From positions 1-19,000 of the forward strand of contig JAJYJA010000027.1 of NCBI GenBank assembly GCA_021789795.1: a DNA stretch of 19,000 nt. The letters run 5' to 3'. Below, piece after piece: positions 16,086-19,000 of the stretch. Each line of letters starts with the position of its first letter. Positions within the stretch are counted from its first letter, which is position 1. The notes under the pieces were generated by a model that was not told where the DNA came from, made no database searches, and worked only from the letters and a program-made list of their open reading frames with translations. Source of the DNA: Deltaproteobacteria bacterium (lineage in GTDB: Bacteria; Desulfobacterota; Desulfobulbia; Desulfobulbales; VMSU01). The position numbers were made by a program, and so were the translations under genes.

Positions 16086-17210
16086 TCATTTCACCTGCTG
16101 ATAGGCACCGTCCTTGACCACGTACATGGCAAATCCCACCCCGATGGCGTCGCCGCGTTCGTCAAAACGGATGGCACCCAGGGGGGTGTCCACGGTGTTC
16201 TGGCGCAGGGCCTTCACCAGGGCGGCGAAGTCGGTGGAGCCCGCCTTGTCGATGGCGTTTAAGGCGGCCTGGATGGCGGCGTAGGCGTTTAAGTAGAAGG
16301 CCCCTGGCTCGACCCCGTACTCCTTTTTGTAGGATTCGATGGCTATCTTGGTCAGGGGATTTTTAGAGGTATCCTGGGGGCCACTGGCGTACACCCCCTC
16401 GGCGTAGGGGCCGGCCACCTTGATGAAGGTGTCGTCCTTGACCCCGTCGTCGGAGATGAACGTCGTCTTCATCCCCCGTTTGCGCATCTGGGTCACGATC
16501 TTGGAGGCCTCTGGGTGGTAACCGCCGAAAATCACCCCGTCGGCGTCGGCGTGTTTGATCTTCTGGACGATGGCCGAGTAATCCACCGCCCCCGGAGTCA
16601 CCCCCTCGAAGAGGACGAGCTTGGCGGGGCCGGCCTCGACGAAACGCTTGGCAAACTCGGCCAGCCCCTTGCCGTAATCACCCTTGTCGTGGATCACCGC
16701 CAGGCGCTTCAACCCCAGTTTCTTGACCGCGAAATCCACCTCCTGGCGGGCCTGGGTGTCATCGGAGGCGATGGTGCGGAAGAAGTTGGGATACCTGCCG
16801 CTCTGGGTCAGCTCCGGGTTGGTGGCCGAGGGGGAGATCACCACCTTGTTGGCCTCCTTGTATATCCCCAGGGCGGCCCGAGTGGCGCCGCTACAGATGT
16901 GGCCGACAACCAGATCGACGTGGTCGGAGACGAGCTTGGTGGCGACATTGGCGGCGATCTCCGGCTTGCAGACATCGTCCTGGGCCAGCACCTCGATGGG
17001 CCGGCCCAGCACCCCGCCCTTGGCGTTGACCTCCTTGACCACCAGGCGAACGGCGTTTAGGGTGGGCAGGCCGTAGGAGGCGAGATCGCCGCTGTGGGCC
17101 CCGGCCACCCCGATACGAATAGGCTCCGCAGCCCGCAGAGGGCTGGCGACGGCCCCGAGTCCCAGGGCCAGGAAGAGGCAAAAGACGCGCGACAAACTGG
17201 GGGCCCGCAT
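16086..17210 (-). CDS. livJ: Branched-chain amino-acid ABC transporter substrate-binding protein
   Basis: This 374-residue periplasmic protein captures a ligand, probably Leu/Ile/Val or a related amino acid, for an ABC importer. A signal peptide covers residues 1-27 (hydrophobic core VFCLFLALGLGAVA, cleavage near LRA-AEP). The mature part follows the LivJ/LivK fold: IRIGVAGAHSGDLASYG, DDVCKPEIAANVATKLV, VGHICSGATRAALGIYKE and VVISPSATNPELT. A Cys in the first lobe (VCKP) and one in GHICSG could form the disulfide known in this family. AAGGAGG lies 7 nt before the ATG, a strong ribosome site. No permease (livHM) or ATPase (livGF) gene is adjacent on either side within the window, so it is an orphan here or serves a transporter elsewhere. 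The actual ligand cannot be read from sequence; amides or urea are possible for relatives. Confidence 0.93.
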   Translation of the reverse strand: MRAPSLSRVFCLFLALGLGAVASPLRAAEPIRIGVAGAHSGDLASYGLPTLNAVRLVVKEVNAKGGVLGRPIEVLAQDDVCKPEIAANVATKLVSDHVDLVVGHICSGATRAALGIYKEANKVVISPSATNPELTQSGRYPNFFRTIASDDTQARQEVDFAVKKLGLKRLAVIHDKGDYGKGLAEFAKRFVEAGPAKLVLFEGVTPGAVDYSAIVQKIKHADADGVIFGGYHPEASKIVTQMRKRGMKTTFISDDGVKDDTFIKVAGPYAEGVYASGPQDTSKNPLTKIAIESYKKEYGVEPGAFYLNAYAAIQAALNAIDKAGSTDFAALVKALRQNTVDTPLGAIRFDERGDAIGVGFAMYVVKDGAYQQVK

Positions 17211-17263
17211 GGGTAACCTCCTTTGTTACATTGATAAGAATTGAGGGTCTCGCCAAAAGACAG

Positions 17264-17283
17264 CCTGTTGCCTAAACAACAGG
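17264..17283 (-). promoter_or_regulatory. Leader hairpin upstream of the binding-protein gene
   Basis: CCTGTTG and CAACAGG make a perfect 7-bp stem with a 6-nt loop, about 55 nt upstream of the livJ-like ATG. On the minus strand it is followed by CTGTCTTTTGG, a terminator-like tail. It could be an attenuator, an operator palindrome or the end of a transcript from upstream. No clear promoter was found around it. Confidence 0.35.
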
Positions 17284-17334
17284 GCCGAGATGCCAGGCGC
17301 ACAGTTGGACGATGATAGATAGCCGCCGTCCGCA

Positions 17335-17510
17335 TCAGCGGTGTAACTATCCAGCTTAATGCCGCAGAATTGGCACCGACTGGGGCCGTAACTATTCAGC
17401 CGCGACCCAAATGCGCGAAACCAGCCGGCGAGCTATACTTTACGGTATGTGAGCCGGCTGGTGACAAAGCAGATGGAGTGCGGCTGGATAGTTACTCAGC
17501 GGTTATACTA
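17335..17510. mobile_element. MITE-like palindromic element with 16-bp inverted repeats
   Basis: GTAACTATTCAGCCGC (17388-17403) is an inverted copy, with one mismatch, of GCGGCTGGATAGTTAC (17480-17495), defining a 108-bp unit. Inside it, ACCAGCCGGC (17420-17429) and GCCGGCTGGT (17453-17462) form a perfect 10-bp stem, with ATAC/GTAT nearer the tip. A third, direct copy GTAACTATCCAGC lies at 17343-17355. Similar strings TCAGCGGTGTAACTA (17335-17349) and TCAGCGGTTATACTA (17496-17510) flank the whole. There is no coding frame. The pattern suggests a non-autonomous element, the ends of a deleted insertion sequence, or a regulatory palindrome cluster. I cannot name the parent family. Confidence 0.55.
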
Positions 17511-17758
17511 GTGGCGGGCCGGCTAGTCAAGGGCGACGCCTGATCCCGAAAGGGCAGCAGGGGCAAATAGCCTTGAAGTCAGGGCCATGACATGATATTG
17601 TCTCAACGTTTGCCGTTATCCAGTTAAAATAGCGCCTCAAATCAAGGGATGAGAGCCAATGCCCAGACGAAAGAGGGCCCAGATGGCAAGGCGCCTTGAC
17701 GACCGGGAAAGGAGACCCTTGACCTGCGGTCAATCAAACTGTTCTTGAGAGGTGCATC
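17511..17758 (+). other. Non-coding stretch upstream of the amidotransferase gene
   Basis: These 248 nt have no coding frame. They should contain the amidotransferase promoter; TAAAAT at 17625-17630 is the best -10-like string, but its nearest TTG-type -35 is 21 nt away, too far. A ribosome site GAGAGGTG ends a few bases before the start codon. Nothing else is recognised. Confidence 0.3.
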
Positions 17759-18469
17759 ATGATGCGGATTCACGCCTTGCAGCACGTGGCCTTCGAGGGG
17801 GTGGGCAGCATGGCCGGCTGGGCGCGGGCGCTGGGTGGCGACATCCCCTGCTCGCTGCTGTCCGCCGGAGAGCCGCTACCGACGCTTGATTCTTTCGACT
17901 GCCTGGTGGTGATGGGCGGGCCGATGAACATCTACCAGGAGGATCGCCATCCCTGGCTGCGGGCGGAGAAGCGGTTTATCGAGCAGGCCATCGCGGCGGG
18001 CAAGACGGCCCTGGGCATCTGCCTGGGGGCGCAGCTGATCGCCGATGTCCTGGGCGGCAGGGTGGTTCGCAACCCCCAGCGGGAGATCGGCTGGTTTCCG
18101 CTCACCGGCATTCACCCCTGGGCCCGGGAGATCATCCCGGAGCAGGCCCAGGTGATGCACTGGCACGGCGACACCTTTCTGATCCCGCCAGGGGCGGAGA
18201 GGCTGGCCCGAAGCGAGGCCTGCCAGAACCAGGGTTTCATCTTCCAGGGACGGGTGCTTGGCCTCCAGTTCCATCTGGAGACCACCCCGGAGAGCCTGGC
18301 CGCCCTGATCGAAAACGGCGGCGATGACCTTAACCCGCCGGGGCCTTACGTCCAGAGCCCGGAGGAGATGCTGGCCGATCCCGGGCGCTTCCCGACCATC
18401 AACGCCATGATGGCCGCCATCCTCGACCGGCTGGACGACGGACAGAAACAGCAAAAAATCAACGGCTAA
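17759..18469 (+). CDS. Class I glutamine amidotransferase (GMP synthase-like domain)
   Basis: This 236-residue cytoplasmic protein is a stand-alone class I glutamine amidotransferase. The nucleophile is Cys88 in GICLGAQLIA (86-95). The His/Glu pair is His172 and Glu174 in GLQFHLETTPE (168-178). VVMGGPMNIYQED (50-62) is the oxyanion-strand motif. It resembles the GMP-synthase-like or YfeJ-type group that lacks a synthetase domain, so it is not GuaA itself. The acceptor substrate is unknown; some relatives hydrolyse gamma-glutamyl compounds. The triad is complete. Two ATG codons are in tandem; GAGAGGTG upstream fits either. The next gene starts 13 nt after the stop and has a strong ribosome site, so the two are likely co-transcribed. 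Confidence 0.88.
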   Translation: MMRIHALQHVAFEGVGSMAGWARALGGDIPCSLLSAGEPLPTLDSFDCLVVMGGPMNIYQEDRHPWLRAEKRFIEQAIAAGKTALGICLGAQLIADVLGGRVVRNPQREIGWFPLTGIHPWAREIIPEQAQVMHWHGDTFLIPPGAERLARSEACQNQGFIFQGRVLGLQFHLETTPESLAALIENGGDDLNPPGPYVQSPEEMLADPGRFPTINAMMAAILDRLDDGQKQQKING

Positions 18470-18482
18470 CAGGAGGGAGAGG

Positions 18483-19000
18483 ATGCCCAGACAGACAAGG
18501 TTGACGTTGTTGCTGACCCTGATCTTGACCATGGTTGGCGGCCTGGGCGGCCAACCAGACCACCAACGCCGCCCCTCCGCCCTGTCCGAGGCGCGCCGTC
18601 TGTTCTCGCCGGCCATGGCCCAGGCTCGGGAATCAGAAGCCAAAGGTCAGGCGTCAAAGGTCGCCAGACGGAAGATCAAGGCCAGGAAAATCCACAAGGC
18701 CCAGCCGGCCAAGGTCAAACAGGCGAAACCACGCCACCCGGCGGCGGCAAGACGGCCCCTGGCGAGCAAATCCCAACCCCACTCCCCGGCCGTCAAGCCA
18801 GGCAAAGGCATCAAGGTCAAGGCCAAGGCCAAGAGGCATCACGCCGCCGCGCATCGCGGCTGGGAACGGCACCCGGTGTCATCCGTCCGCGGCCGCTGCG
18901 AGCCTCAGAGCCTGACCTACGCCCGGGAACGCAGCGGCATCATGCGTTCCCGCAATGGCCGGGAGAACGGGCCGCTGACCTGGTTCGCCTCCGAGAGCCG
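18483..19000 (+). CDS. Basic, Lys/Ala/Pro-rich exported protein, partial (runs off the right edge)
   Basis: An open frame of 172 codons starts at an ATG with AGGAGG 6 nt upstream and has no stop before the window ends. The N-terminus (MPRQTRLTLLLTLILTMVGG) looks like a signal peptide with a short basic start and a leucine-rich core, although no clear cleavage site stands out. Residues 50-125 are very rich in Lys, Arg, Ala, Pro and His (for example KVARRKIKARKIHKAQPAK), a low-complexity region like basic linkers that bind DNA, RNA or cell-wall polymers. From about residue 127 the composition becomes ordinary (RGWERHP, CEPQSLTYARERSG, GPLTWFASE), perhaps the start of a folded domain. I do not recognise the family. 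It follows the amidotransferase by 13 nt and is probably in its operon. Confidence 0.7.
   Translation, partial: MPRQTRLTLLLTLILTMVGGLGGQPDHQRRPSALSEARRLFSPAMAQARESEAKGQASKVARRKIKARKIHKAQPAKVKQAKPRHPAAARRPLASKSQPHSPAVKPGKGIKVKAKAKRHHAAAHRGWERHPVSSVRGRCEPQSLTYARERSGIMRSRNGRENGPLTWFASES

Noticed and set aside
18647..18832. A 61-codon minus-strand frame that looks like membrane segments
   Set aside because: It is antisense to the Lys/Ala/Pro-rich region; complements of Lys and Ala codons give Leu-, Phe- and Gly-like runs, so the hydrophobicity is an artefact.

Overview
The window is about 19 kb of GC-rich bacterial chromosome. Gene content suggests an anaerobic member of the Desulfobacterota (former Deltaproteobacteria, possibly Desulfobulbales-like). 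The pointers are a Tat-exported split-Soret-type cytochrome c, an acetyl-CoA carboxylase carboxyltransferase with both subunits on one chain, a mitochondrial-type aconitase, and the zapB-like/zapA/6S RNA/RNase Y order. This placement is inferred; there is no rRNA or marker phylogeny in the window.

Region 1 (about 1-5400, minus strand) is a four-gene biotin-dependent carboxylase operon, transcribed accC, a fused accA-accD, an atypical biotin carrier protein, then a biotin-protein ligase. The last two overlap by ATGA. Together they supply every activity needed for a working acetyl-CoA carboxylase, including attachment of the cofactor. The carrier lacks the usual EAMKM motif and seems to have an insert inside its biotinyl domain. 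This is the most unusual protein system in the window.

Region 2 (about 5400-9100, plus strand) starts with a 420-nt divergent intergenic region, then aconitase and a GlmU-type uridylyltransferase that stops where the acetyltransferase beta-helix should continue.

Region 3 (about 9150-13520, plus strand) is a housekeeping block: a ZapB-like coiled coil, ZapA, a candidate 6S RNA, about 600 nt of hairpin-rich non-coding DNA, RNase Y and tyrosyl-tRNA synthetase. BioA (biotin biosynthesis) follows and links by function to the carboxylase operon.

Region 4 (about 14900-19000) holds single transcription units: the cytochrome with a structured leader, a convergent branched-chain amino-acid-type binding protein without its permease genes, an intergenic region with a MITE-like palindromic element, a class I glutamine amidotransferase, and a basic exported protein that runs off the right edge.

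No tRNA, rRNA, CRISPR array, phage gene or intact transposase was found.
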